This document shows, one piece after another, positions 56,887 to 64,000 of a stretch of 64,000 nt of DNA. The notes beneath the pieces are model-generated. The model saw only the letters and a program-made list of their open reading frames with translations. It searched no databases and was not told where the DNA came from. The DNA comes from JACVRW01 sp963814095 (GTDB lineage Bacteria > Actinomycetota > Thermoleophilia > Solirubrobacterales > Thermoleophilaceae), in the NCBI GenBank assembly GCA_963814095.1, contig CAWFBT010000023.1, positions 153,360 to 217,359 on the forward strand, in the 5' to 3' direction. Numbering within the stretch: the first letter of the stretch is position 1; each line of letters starts with the position of its first letter. A program made the position numbers and the translations under genes.

Positions 56887-58443
56887 ATGGGCGGCCTTGA
56901 TCGCGGCACGCTGCTTGCCCTCGGTGCGATGGCGCTCGCCGTATTCGTCATCGCCAACGACATCACCGCGCTGAGCGTCGCGCTCCCCGACATCGAAAAC
57001 GACTTCGACTCGGACGTGAGCACGGTCCAGTGGGTGATCAATGCCTACGCGCTCATCTTCGGCGTCCTGATCGTGACCGGCGGGCGGCTCGCCGACATGT
57101 TCGGCCGCCGGCGCTTGTTCTTCATCGGCGCTGCGATCTTCGCCGCCTTCTCGCTGCTGGCCGGTGTCGCCCAGGACGCCTGGTGGCTGATCGTCTGCCG
57201 CGGGCTCATGGGCATCGGTGGCGCGATCATGTGGCCCGCCGTCCTCGGCATGACCTACGACGCGCTGCCTGAGGACAAGGCCGGCCTGGCGGGCGGCCTG
57301 ATCATCGGCGTGGCGGGCTTCGGCAACGCGGCCGGTCCGCTGCTCGGCGGCTTCCTGACCGACGCGCTCAGCTGGCGCTGGGTGCTCTTCCTCAACCTGC
57401 CGATCGCGGCGATCGCCTGCTTCGCGACCTGGCGGGCGATCCCGGAGGGCAAGCCGGCGGGCCGCGAGCGGATCGACTACCCGGGCATCGCGACGCTCAG
57501 CCTCGGGCTCATCGCGCTCCTGATCGCGCTCGACCAGGTCACCGAGTGGGGCTGGGGCGACCCGCGCATCATCGGCCTGTTCGGCCTCTGCGCGCTCCTG
57601 CTCGTGGGGTTTGCGGTTGTCGAGCGGCGGGCCGGCTCGTGGGCGCTCATCCCTCGCGACGTGATGGCCAACCCCGGCTTCCGGGCGGCGTGCATCACGA
57701 CGTTGATGATGTCCCCCGTCTTCTTCGCGGCGCTGCTCTTCCTGCCGCAGTTCTTCCAGAAGATCCTCGGCGACAACCCGCTCGAGGCGGGCGCCCGGCT
57801 GCTGCCGATGATGGCGGTGTTCGCCGTGACGTCGTTCTTGGCGGGCGGGCTCTACAACCGGCTCGGCGCGAAGCTGATCGTGAGCGCGGGGACGGTCTGC
57901 CTGACGCTGGGCGCCTTCCTGATCTCGCTGATCGATCCCGACTCGGGCTACGGCGCGGTCGTGCCGGGCATGGTCGTCCTCGGCATCGGCGTCGGCCTCT
58001 TCTACTCGTCGATCACGACAGCGGCGGTCACTGCCCTCGACCCCTCGCGCTCGAGCCTCGCGGGTGGGCTCGTCTACATGTTCCAGATCGCGGGCGGGTC
58101 GGTCGGGCTCGGCCTGACGACGACCGTGTTCGTGACGGCGAGCGAGGACAGCCTGCAGAAGAACCTCGCCGGCGGCCGGCTCGACAAGAGCGAGGTCGAC
58201 ACGCTCCATGGGGCGCTCGCCGGCACCGAGTCGTCGACGGAGATCCTGGCGCGCTTCTCACGCGGCGTGGCCGACCGGCTCCTCGAGTTGATCCGCGAGG
58301 CGTTCGCGGCCGGCATGCAGTGGGCGTTCCGGCTCGTCGCGGCGCTCGCACTCATCGGCGTGATCATCTCCGTGCTGTTCGTGGGCGGCTCGCTGCTGCG
58401 CCCGCGCGAGCCGGCACCGGAGCCCGCTCAACCGCCCTCGTGA
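56887..58443 (+). CDS. DHA2-family (EmrB/QacA) MFS drug transporter
   Basis: A 518-residue transporter with about 14 membrane helices. Motif A reads GGRLADMFGRRRLF, motif C-like GFGNAAGPLLGGFLTDALSWRWVLFLNLPIA is typical of DHA2 drug/proton antiporters, and the region around DSDVSTVQWVINAYAL is the usual helix-1 loop. It follows the HxlR-linked NTF2-like gene, so an HxlR-controlled efflux unit is plausible. The gene end overlaps the convergent xylB by 16 bp. Confidence 0.9.
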   Translation: MGGLDRGTLLALGAMALAVFVIANDITALSVALPDIENDFDSDVSTVQWVINAYALIFGVLIVTGGRLADMFGRRRLFFIGAAIFAAFSLLAGVAQDAWWLIVCRGLMGIGGAIMWPAVLGMTYDALPEDKAGLAGGLIIGVAGFGNAAGPLLGGFLTDALSWRWVLFLNLPIAAIACFATWRAIPEGKPAGRERIDYPGIATLSLGLIALLIALDQVTEWGWGDPRIIGLFGLCALLLVGFAVVERRAGSWALIPRDVMANPGFRAACITTLMMSPVFFAALLFLPQFFQKILGDNPLEAGARLLPMMAVFAVTSFLAGGLYNRLGAKLIVSAGTVCLTLGAFLISLIDPDSGYGAVVPGMVVLGIGVGLFYSSITTAAVTALDPSRSSLAGGLVYMFQIAGGSVGLGLTTTVFVTASEDSLQKNLAGGRLDKSEVDTLHGALAGTESSTEILARFSRGVADRLLELIREAFAAGMQWAFRLVAALALIGVIISVLFVGGSLLRPREPAPEPAQPPS

Positions 58444-59861
58444 AGCGCGAGCGTCGCCTCGCGGGCGGCGCGGATGCGCTCGAGCGTCTCGTCGCCCGGC
58501 TCGTCCGGCTCGACCTCGCTGCCGGCGCTCTTAGCCCAGCGCGCGGCGACCTCGTGCGGCTGCTCGCCGCCCAGGCAAGCGGCCGCCTGGGCGGCGGCGC
58601 CCAGCGCCACCAGCTCGCCGGCGTCCGGAATCAGCACCCGCCTGCCCGAGAGGCGCGCGACCGTTCGCTGCCAGATCGGTCCGCGCGCACCGCCGCCGAT
58701 CAGGATCAGCGGGGCGTGAGAGTCGAGCCCTGAGCCAAGCCGGGCGAGCTCGCCGAGCGCCTCGACGAGCGAGGCTGCCGCTCCTTCGTAGGCCGCCAGC
58801 AGGATCTCCTCGCGGCTGGTCGAGTGACGCAGGCCGGCGATCATCCCCGCCGCGCGCGGCAGGTTGGGCGTGCGCTCGCCGTCCAGGTAGGGGAGGACGA
58901 CCACCTCGGTGTGGGCGGCGGCGGCCTCGCGGTCGAGCCCGAGCCACTCCGCCACCCGGTCGACGGCGAGCGTGGCGTTGAGGGTGGCGGTGAGCGGCAG
59001 GAAACGCCCGCTCGCGTCGGCGAAGCCGGCCACCGTGCCGCTCGGGTCGACGGTGCGCTCGTCCATCACGGCGTAGGCGGTGCCCGAGGTGCCGAGGCTC
59101 ACGACGGGCTGGCCCGGGGCCGCGCCGAGCCCGAGCGCGGCGCCCATGTTGTCGCCCGTGCCGGGGCCGACGAGCGCACCGCCCGGAATGCCGAGCCGGC
59201 CCGCTGCGGCGCCGCTCACCTCCCCGGCTGCGTCGGCCGGGCCGAGCACCTCCGGCAGCAGTGCGCGGTCCAGCTGGATCAGGTCGAGCACGTCGTCCGC
59301 GTATCTCTCGTCGCGCGTCGACCACCAGGCGGTTCCGGACGCGTCGCCGCGGTCGGTCGCGGCGCGTCCGCACAGCCGCTCGGTCAGGAAGTCGTGAGGG
59401 AGCCGGACAGCACGGGCCGCTGCCGCCGCGCCGGGCTCGTTTCGGCGCAGCCACTCCCAGCGCGTTGCCGTGAACGACGCGACCGGAACGAGCCCGATCC
59501 GCTCGGCCCACTCGGCGGGGCCGCCGAGCGCCTCGCCGAGCTCGCGCGCCTCGGGGGCGGAGCGCGTGTCGTTCCAGAGGATCGCCGGGCGAAGCGGGCG
59601 CCCCTCCGAGTCCGTAACGACCAACCCGTGCTGCTGGCCCGCGATCGAGATCGCGCCGATCTCGGCGGCACGACCGGTGTCCGCCAGGGCCGCCCGCAGC
59701 GCCTCCCACCAGACCTCGGGGTCCGTCTCGCGGGCGCCGTCCGAGCCGGTCACGGTGTGCGGGGCGCGCCCGGTGGCCAACACGCCTCCGTCATCGCGGT
59801 CGACGACGACCACCTTCGTGCCCTGCGTCGAGCAGTCGACGCCCGCGACCAGTGGGCTCAT
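58428..59861 (-). CDS. xylB: Xylulokinase
   Basis: A 477-residue FGGY-family sugar kinase that phosphorylates D-xylulose at O5. The N-terminal phosphate motif is DCSTQGTKVVV, the substrate-region motif is SIAGQQHGLVV and ILWNDTRSAPEA, and the ATP-binding part shows VSLGTSGTAYAV, GDNMGAALGLG and LILIGGGARGPIWQRTVA. It diverges from xylA across 94 bp and completes the isomerase-kinase route into the pentose phosphate pathway. Its end overlaps the DHA2 transporter gene by 16 bp. Confidence 0.93.
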   Translation of the reverse strand: MSPLVAGVDCSTQGTKVVVVDRDDGGVLATGRAPHTVTGSDGARETDPEVWWEALRAALADTGRAAEIGAISIAGQQHGLVVTDSEGRPLRPAILWNDTRSAPEARELGEALGGPAEWAERIGLVPVASFTATRWEWLRRNEPGAAAAARAVRLPHDFLTERLCGRAATDRGDASGTAWWSTRDERYADDVLDLIQLDRALLPEVLGPADAAGEVSGAAAGRLGIPGGALVGPGTGDNMGAALGLGAAPGQPVVSLGTSGTAYAVMDERTVDPSGTVAGFADASGRFLPLTATLNATLAVDRVAEWLGLDREAAAAHTEVVVLPYLDGERTPNLPRAAGMIAGLRHSTSREEILLAAYEGAAASLVEALGELARLGSGLDSHAPLILIGGGARGPIWQRTVARLSGRRVLIPDAGELVALGAAAQAAACLGGEQPHEVAARWAKSAGSEVEPDEPGDETLERIRAAREATLALHEGG

Positions 59862-59873
59862 TCGTGCGCAATT

Positions 59874-59939
59874 CGTTGACCAACGGACAAGGCAGGTCTA
59901 GTTTGTTGCGCTCACCGACTAATTGCAACGGCTGCAATT
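59874..59939. promoter_or_regulatory. xylA/xylB intergenic operator candidates
   Basis: AATTGCA-ACGGC-TGCAATT (59921-59939) is a perfect 7-bp inverted repeat 16 bp before the xylA start, and CGTTG-AC-CAACG (59874-59885) is a perfect 5-bp repeat 12 bp before the xylB start. GTTGC and GCAAC half-sites recur between them. One site per promoter fits control by the ROK regulator encoded directly after xylA. Confidence 0.7.
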
Positions 59940-59955
59940 GGGGAGAAGGGGAGAG

Positions 59956-61149
59956 ATGGCAACCGAGACCGAGGTGGGCGCCGCCGCGCCCGACCTGACG
60001 CCGCGTCCGGAGCACAAGTTCACGTTCGGGCTCTGGACCGTTGGCCACAAGGGCAACGACCCGTTCGGCGAACCGACTCGTCCCGGCCTCAAGCCGTCGG
60101 AGACGGTGCGCAAGCTGGCAGAGCTCGGCGCCTATGGCGTCTGCTTCCACGACAACGACCTGATCCCGATCGGCACCGAGCCGGGCGAGCGCGAGCAGAT
60201 CATCGCCGACTTCCGCAAGGCGCTCGACGAGACCGGCATGAAGGTGTCGATGGCGACGACGAACCTCTTCGCCGACCCGGTCTTCAAGGACGGCGCCTTC
60301 ACCTCGAACAACCGCGACGTGCGCCGCTTCGCGCTGCAGAAGACGTTGCGCGGGATCGACCTGGGCGCCGAGCTCGGCGCCCCCATCTACGTGTTCTGGG
60401 GCGGCCGCGAGGGAGTCGAGGCCGACGCCGCCAAGCCGGCCCGCGACGCGCTCGAGCGCTACCGCGAGGCCGTCGACTTCTGCTGCGAGTACGTGATCGA
60501 CCATGGCTACGACATGCGCTTCGGGATCGAGCCGAAGCCAAACGAGCCGCGCGGCGACATCTTCCTGCCGACCGTGGGCCACGCGCTCGCGTTCATCGAA
60601 CGGCTCGGGCACCCGGAGATGGTCGGCGTCAACCCTGAGGTCGCGCACGAGACGATGGCGGGCCTCAGCTTCCTGCACGCGGTGGCGCAGGCGCTCTGGG
60701 CCGGGAAGCTCTTCCACATCGACCTGAACGCCCAGCGCATCGGGCGCTACGACCAGGACTTCCGCTTCGGCGCGGTCGGCGTCAAGGACGGCCTCTTCCT
60801 CGTCAAGCTGCTCGAGGACTCGGGCTACGACGGCGTCCGCCACTTCGACGCGCGCCCACTGCGGCTCGAGGGCGAGGAGGGCATCTGGGACTTCGCCTCC
60901 GGCTGCATGCGCACCTACCTGGCGCTGCGCGATCGGGCCGTCCGGATGAACGACGACGCCGAGATCCAGGCGGCGCTCGAGGCGGCGAAGGTGCCCGAGC
61001 TCGGGGTCGACACGGTCGGGCCCTATTCGCGCGAGGCCGCCGACTCGCTGCTCGCCGAGCAGCACGATCTCGAGGCGCTGCGCAGCCGCGAGACCTTCAA
61101 CGAGCGCCTCGACCAGCTGGTGGTGGAGCTGCTGCTCGGCCTTCGATGA
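59956..61149 (+). CDS. xylA: Xylose isomerase
   Basis: A 397-residue enzyme converting D-xylose to D-xylulose, of the shorter actinobacterial class. Catalytic motifs are visible: CFHDNDLIPIG (catalytic His), VFWGGREGVE, FGIEPKPNEPRGDIFLPT (metal-binding Glu), GVNPEVAHETMAG, and FHIDLNAQRIGRYDQD (metal-binding Asp/His set). ATG 59956 has AAGGGGAGAG upstream and matches the family N-terminus. Its stop overlaps the ROK regulator start in ATGA. Confidence 0.95.
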   Translation: MATETEVGAAAPDLTPRPEHKFTFGLWTVGHKGNDPFGEPTRPGLKPSETVRKLAELGAYGVCFHDNDLIPIGTEPGEREQIIADFRKALDETGMKVSMATTNLFADPVFKDGAFTSNNRDVRRFALQKTLRGIDLGAELGAPIYVFWGGREGVEADAAKPARDALERYREAVDFCCEYVIDHGYDMRFGIEPKPNEPRGDIFLPTVGHALAFIERLGHPEMVGVNPEVAHETMAGLSFLHAVAQALWAGKLFHIDLNAQRIGRYDQDFRFGAVGVKDGLFLVKLLEDSGYDGVRHFDARPLRLEGEEGIWDFASGCMRTYLALRDRAVRMNDDAEIQAALEAAKVPELGVDTVGPYSREAADSLLAEQHDLEALRSRETFNERLDQLVVELLLGLR

Positions 61150-62357
61150 AGCCTGCCGACCCGCACGACGTCCGCCGCCACAACCTCAGCCTGGTGCTGC
61201 GCGAGCTCGCCGAGCGCGGGCCGCGCTCGCGCGCGACGGTGTCGGCGGAGACCGGCCTGAACAAGAGCACGGTCTCGAGCCTGGTGGCTGAGCTCGCCGA
61301 GCTCGGCCTCGTGTGCGAGTCGGGCCAGGAGCGGCCGGGCGCGGTCGGGCGTCCCGCTCAGAACGTCGAGCTCGACCCGCGGAGCCCGTTCGTGCTCGGG
61401 CTCGAGGTGAACGTCGACTACCTCGCCGTCTGGGCGGCCGACCTGGGCGGACTCGTGCTGCACCGGTCGTTCGTGGCGAGCGACAATCGCGAGCGCCCCG
61501 AGCCGGTGATCTCGCGGTTGGAGCTGCTCGCGCGGCAGGCGCTCGACCAGCAGTTCGCCGAGGGCAGGCGGCCGGCGGCGGTCACGGTCGCGGTCCCGGG
61601 CATCGTCGACCACGACGGCGGGCTCGTCGTCGCGCCCAACCTGCGTTGGGAGGACGTGCCCGTGGCGCAGATGCTGAGCGAGAGCCTCGGCATGGTCACC
61701 GTCGAGAACGAGGCGAACCTCGGGGCGCTCGCCGAGCTCGCCGAGGGCGCCGGGGTCGGGCTGCGCGACTTCGTCTACATCTCGGGCGAGATCGGCATCG
61801 GCGCGGGGATCGTGATCGGCGGCGACCTCTTCCGCGGGGCGCGCGGGTTCGGGGGCGAGATCGGGCACCTCACGATCGACGCCTACGGGCCGCCGTGTCC
61901 GTGCGGCTCGCGCGGCTGCCTCGAGCGGCTCGCCGGCCAGGACGCGATCCTGCGCCTGGCGGGCTGGGACGCGCGAGTGAACGGCCCGGGCTCGCGCCCG
62001 GAGTGGCCCGGCGCGATGCTCGCCGAGTCCGCGCGCAAGGGGCGCGCGAAGACGCTGGAGGCGCTCAGCCAGGTGGGGCACACGCTGGGAATCGCCGCGG
62101 CGGCGGCCGTCAACCTGCTGAACCCCGAGGCGCTGCTGCTGGGCGGCTACTTCGCGCCGCTGACCGAGTGGCTGCGCGAGCCAATCGAGAACGAGCTCCA
62201 CAATCGCCTGCTTGCGGGCGACGGCTCGGGCTGCGCCGTGCTGGCGGCACGGCTCGGGGGCGAGGCCGCCGTCCGCGGCGCGGTGGCGCTGTCGCGCCGC
62301 CAGGCGCTCGACGATCCGGCGGCGCTCGGAGCGCGCGCTCTATCCGCCGTCGGCTGA
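61146..62357 (+). CDS. xylR: ROK-family transcriptional regulator (XylR-like)
   Basis: A 403-residue repressor. The winged helix is at residues 10-65 (SLVLRELAERGPRSRATVSAETGLNKSTVSSLVAELAELGLV), followed by the ROK sugar-kinase-like domain (VPGIVDHDGGLVVAPNLRW, GEIGIGAGIVIGGDLFRGARGFGGEIGHL) with the zinc motif CPCGSRGCLE. XylR proteins of this family release DNA on binding xylose. It overlaps xylA by 4 bp and very probably acts on the dyads in the xylA/xylB spacer. Confidence 0.92.
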   Translation: MKPADPHDVRRHNLSLVLRELAERGPRSRATVSAETGLNKSTVSSLVAELAELGLVCESGQERPGAVGRPAQNVELDPRSPFVLGLEVNVDYLAVWAADLGGLVLHRSFVASDNRERPEPVISRLELLARQALDQQFAEGRRPAAVTVAVPGIVDHDGGLVVAPNLRWEDVPVAQMLSESLGMVTVENEANLGALAELAEGAGVGLRDFVYISGEIGIGAGIVIGGDLFRGARGFGGEIGHLTIDAYGPPCPCGSRGCLERLAGQDAILRLAGWDARVNGPGSRPEWPGAMLAESARKGRAKTLEALSQVGHTLGIAAAAAVNLLNPEALLLGGYFAPLTEWLREPIENELHNRLLAGDGSGCAVLAARLGGEAAVRGAVALSRRQALDDPAALGARALSAVG

Positions 62358-62361
62358 GCGC

Positions 62362-62829
62362 GTGCCGAGACGAAGCGCCGGAATTCTCCTCTACAGGCTC
62401 GCGGGCGATGCCCCCCAGGTGCTGCTCGTGCACCCGGGCGGACCGTTCTGGGCGCGCAAGGACGCGGGCGTGTGGTCGATCCCGAAAGGCGAGTACGACG
62501 ACACCGAGGACCCGCTCGCCTGCGCGCTGCGCGAGTTCGAGGAGGAGACCGGTACGGCCCTCGACCCCGCAGAGCCGCTCGACCTCGGCAGCGTGACGCA
62601 GGGCGGCGGCAAGGTCGTGACAGCCTGGGCCGCGGAGGGCGACCTCGACGCCGCCTCGATCTCCAGCAACACCTTCACGATGGAGTGGCCGCCCCGCTCC
62701 GGCACCAGCGCCGAGTTCCCCGAGATCGACCGTGCGGGCTGGTTCGGGCTCGAGGAGGCGCGCGAGAAGCTCAACCCCGCCCAGGTCGAGCTCGTCGACC
62801 GGCTGGCGGAGCGGCTCGGGCTCGGCTGA
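62362..62829 (+). CDS. Nudix hydrolase
   Basis: A 155-residue Nudix protein starting at GTG 62362. The Nudix box is complete: G-x5-E-x7-REFEEETGT within KGEYDDTEDPLACALREFEEETG. Surrounding sequence (GGPFWARKDAGVWSIPKGE, WFGLEEAREKLNPAQVELVDRL) matches the small Nudix group with the SIPKGE motif common in actinobacteria. It hydrolyses a nucleoside-diphosphate-linked compound or similar; the substrate is unknown. It follows xylR by 4 bp and precedes the EEP gene by 6 bp. Confidence 0.9.
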   Translation: MPRRSAGILLYRLAGDAPQVLLVHPGGPFWARKDAGVWSIPKGEYDDTEDPLACALREFEEETGTALDPAEPLDLGSVTQGGGKVVTAWAAEGDLDAASISSNTFTMEWPPRSGTSAEFPEIDRAGWFGLEEAREKLNPAQVELVDRLAERLGLG

Positions 62830-62835
62830 GCGCCG

Positions 62836-63615
62836 GTGCGCCTCGTCACCTGGAACGTCGCGGGACGGGTCACGCGCCAGGCCGAGCAGGCCGCCGTCCT
62901 TGACGCGGTCGAGCCCGACATCGTGGCGCTGCAGGAGGTGACCGCGCGGACGCTGCCGCTGTGGCGAGCAGAGCTCGAAGCGGCGGGGCTGACGTCGGTG
63001 AAGACGGCTCTGAGGGAGGGGATGCGACCGGTTGAGGGTCGCCGGCGGCTCGCGGTGCTGACCGCTGCTCGCCGGCCGCTGCAAGTCCTGCCCGCGCCCG
63101 ACGTGCCGTGGCCCGAGCGGCTCCTGTGCTGCGCCTGCGGCGACGTCGAGATCGTGAACCTGCACTCGCCCATCTCGCCGGCGCCGGAGCTGGCCAAGGT
63201 GCGGACGCACGAGGCGGTGGCGGCGTACCTGGAGTCGACCGCCGCAGACGTGCCGCGTGTTCTGTGCGGCGACCTCAACACCCCGCGCCGCGAACTGCCC
63301 GACGGGACCGTCCTGACCTTCGCCCACGACAGCGCCGGCCGACTGCGCCCCGAGCGCGGCGAGCGCTGGCACCGGGCCGAGAGCGCCCTGGTGTACGGTC
63401 TGCGCGAGCAGGGTTGGGTCGACGCCTTCCGCTCCCTGCACGGCTACGGCGAGCGCGAGGCGAGCTGGCGCTTCCCGCAGGACCGCGGCGGCTGGCGCCT
63501 CGACCACGTGCTCGTCCAGGGTCTGCGGCCTGTCGCGAGCGCCTATGCGCACGACTGGCGCCGCAGCGGCCTGAGCGACCACTCGGCGCTTGTGGTGGAT
63601 CTCGAGCCGCCGTGA
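62836..63615 (+). CDS. Endonuclease/exonuclease/phosphatase (EEP) family protein
   Basis: A 259-residue protein starting at GTG 62836. EEP-fold motifs: RLVTWNVAGR (N-terminal Asn), PDIVALQEV (metal-binding Glu), VLCGDLNTPR (Asp-x-Asn) and GLSDHSALVVDL (His at the end). Such enzymes cut phosphodiesters in DNA, RNA or lipids; size and lack of extra domains fit an exodeoxyribonuclease-III-like or small phosphodiesterase. Its start is 6 bp after the Nudix gene stop, so the two are probably one operon. Confidence 0.88.
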   Translation: MRLVTWNVAGRVTRQAEQAAVLDAVEPDIVALQEVTARTLPLWRAELEAAGLTSVKTALREGMRPVEGRRRLAVLTAARRPLQVLPAPDVPWPERLLCCACGDVEIVNLHSPISPAPELAKVRTHEAVAAYLESTAADVPRVLCGDLNTPRRELPDGTVLTFAHDSAGRLRPERGERWHRAESALVYGLREQGWVDAFRSLHGYGEREASWRFPQDRGGWRLDHVLVQGLRPVASAYAHDWRRSGLSDHSALVVDLEPP

Positions 63616-63645
63616 GCGGACGACCGCCCCGGGTATTCATCCCCT

Positions 63646-64000
63646 GTGCGACGCGCGCTCCTGGTCAGCTGCCTGGCTCTGACGACCTGCGCCGCGTCGG
63701 CGGCGCCGGTCACGGCCGCGGTCGCGGTCGACCCGTTGCATGGCCTCCGCTACGTCCTGAAGGGCGCCAACCTCAGCGTGCGACTCGTCCCGGCCGCCGA
63801 TGGCAGCCTGCCCGCGGTTCGCAAGCGGCTGTGGGGACGTCCCATCGATGCGATCTGCTCGCAGCAGTTCGCGCTGCGCCGCCGCCCGCGCGTCGTTATG
63901 GCGACCCGCTTCTGGCCGCGCGGCGTGACCCGGCTGACCTTCGCCCTGCCGCGCGACATCTCGAAGCGCGTGGCATGGTGCCTGCTCGAGCGAGACGGCG
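63646..64000 (+). CDS. Secreted protein of unknown function (N-terminal part only)
   Basis: It starts at GTG 63646 and runs past the window end; about 118 residues are visible. The signal peptide is residues 1-23 (LLVSCLALTTCAASAAPVTA). The following part is rich in Arg and hydrophobics (LRYVLKGANLSVRLVPA, VVMATRFWPRGVTRLTFALP) and has Cys residues at positions 71 and 111. No family is recognised. Confidence 0.65.
   Translation, partial: MRRALLVSCLALTTCAASAAPVTAAVAVDPLHGLRYVLKGANLSVRLVPAADGSLPAVRKRLWGRPIDAICSQQFALRRRPRVVMATRFWPRGVTRLTFALPRDISKRVAWCLLERDG

Overview
The window is a gene-dense, very GC-rich chromosomal segment with about 60 protein genes. It looks like a high-GC actinobacterium, most plausibly the class Thermoleophilia (Solirubrobacterales-like). 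The basis for that is inference from content, not a phylogenetic test: a six-gene Mce block, many TetR regulators, two acyl-CoA dehydrogenases, a methylcrotonyl-CoA-carboxylase-type pair, several large secreted proteins without close functional relatives, and many GTG/TTG starts with 4-bp gene overlaps. I saw no rRNA, tRNA, CRISPR array, insertion sequence, integrase or phage gene.

Layout. 1-5.6 kb: the end of a NarL-type two-component pair, a cupin, an epimerase, a cobalamin-binding protein with a CarH-like photosensor signature, an ArsR/SRPBCC pair and small enzymes. 5.6-11.7 kb: XRE and TetR regulators and a leucine-degradation-type operon (acyl-CoA dehydrogenase, biotin carboxylase/BCCP subunit, carboxyltransferase subunit). 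11.7-15.6 kb: a small regulator, a GNAT enzyme and a TetR-controlled pair (acyl-reductase-like SDR and a diiron protein fused to an SCP2-like tail). 15.7-25.1 kb: secreted proteins, a second acyl-CoA dehydrogenase, three TetR regulators and a GAF-PAS-GAF sensor without output domain. 25.3-33.7 kb: six mce genes, each overlapping the next by 4 bp. 33.7-38.3 kb: M20 peptidase, ion channel, AzlC/AzlD and an MFS transporter. 38.3-41.6 kb: a 1090-residue amine-oxidase-like/acetoacetate-decarboxylase-like fusion. 41.6-49.4 kb: 3-hydroxyacyl-CoA dehydrogenase, HdeD-like, RDD, NfeD, SPFH, fatty acid desaturase, DEAD-box helicase and alpha/beta hydrolase. 49.4-58.4 kb: CFA-synthase-like methyltransferase, beta-propeller protein, AraC/VOC pair, a 21-residue membrane peptide, zinc peptidase, HxlR and a DHA2 transporter. 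58.4-62.4 kb: xylose catabolism (xylB divergent from xylA, followed by a ROK regulator). 62.4-64 kb: Nudix hydrolase, EEP-family protein and the start of a secreted protein.

Lipid handling is the recurring theme: Mce lipid-transport proteins, acyl-CoA dehydrogenases, acyl-CoA carboxylase, hydroxyacyl-CoA dehydrogenase, desaturase, CFA-type methyltransferase and the diiron-SCP2/SDR pair, mostly next to TetR genes with visible inverted repeats in their promoters. The xylose locus is a self-contained catabolic unit with its own regulator and a clear operator candidate.

Four otherwise intact genes (carboxyltransferase near 10288, hydroxyacyl-CoA dehydrogenase near 42645, RDD protein near 44394, alpha/beta hydrolase near 49062) each carry one apparent single-base frameshift, and one TetR gene (15002-15598) lacks a normal start codon. 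This pattern suggests residual sequence errors at least as much as real gene decay, and it should be resolved before any of these are called pseudogenes.
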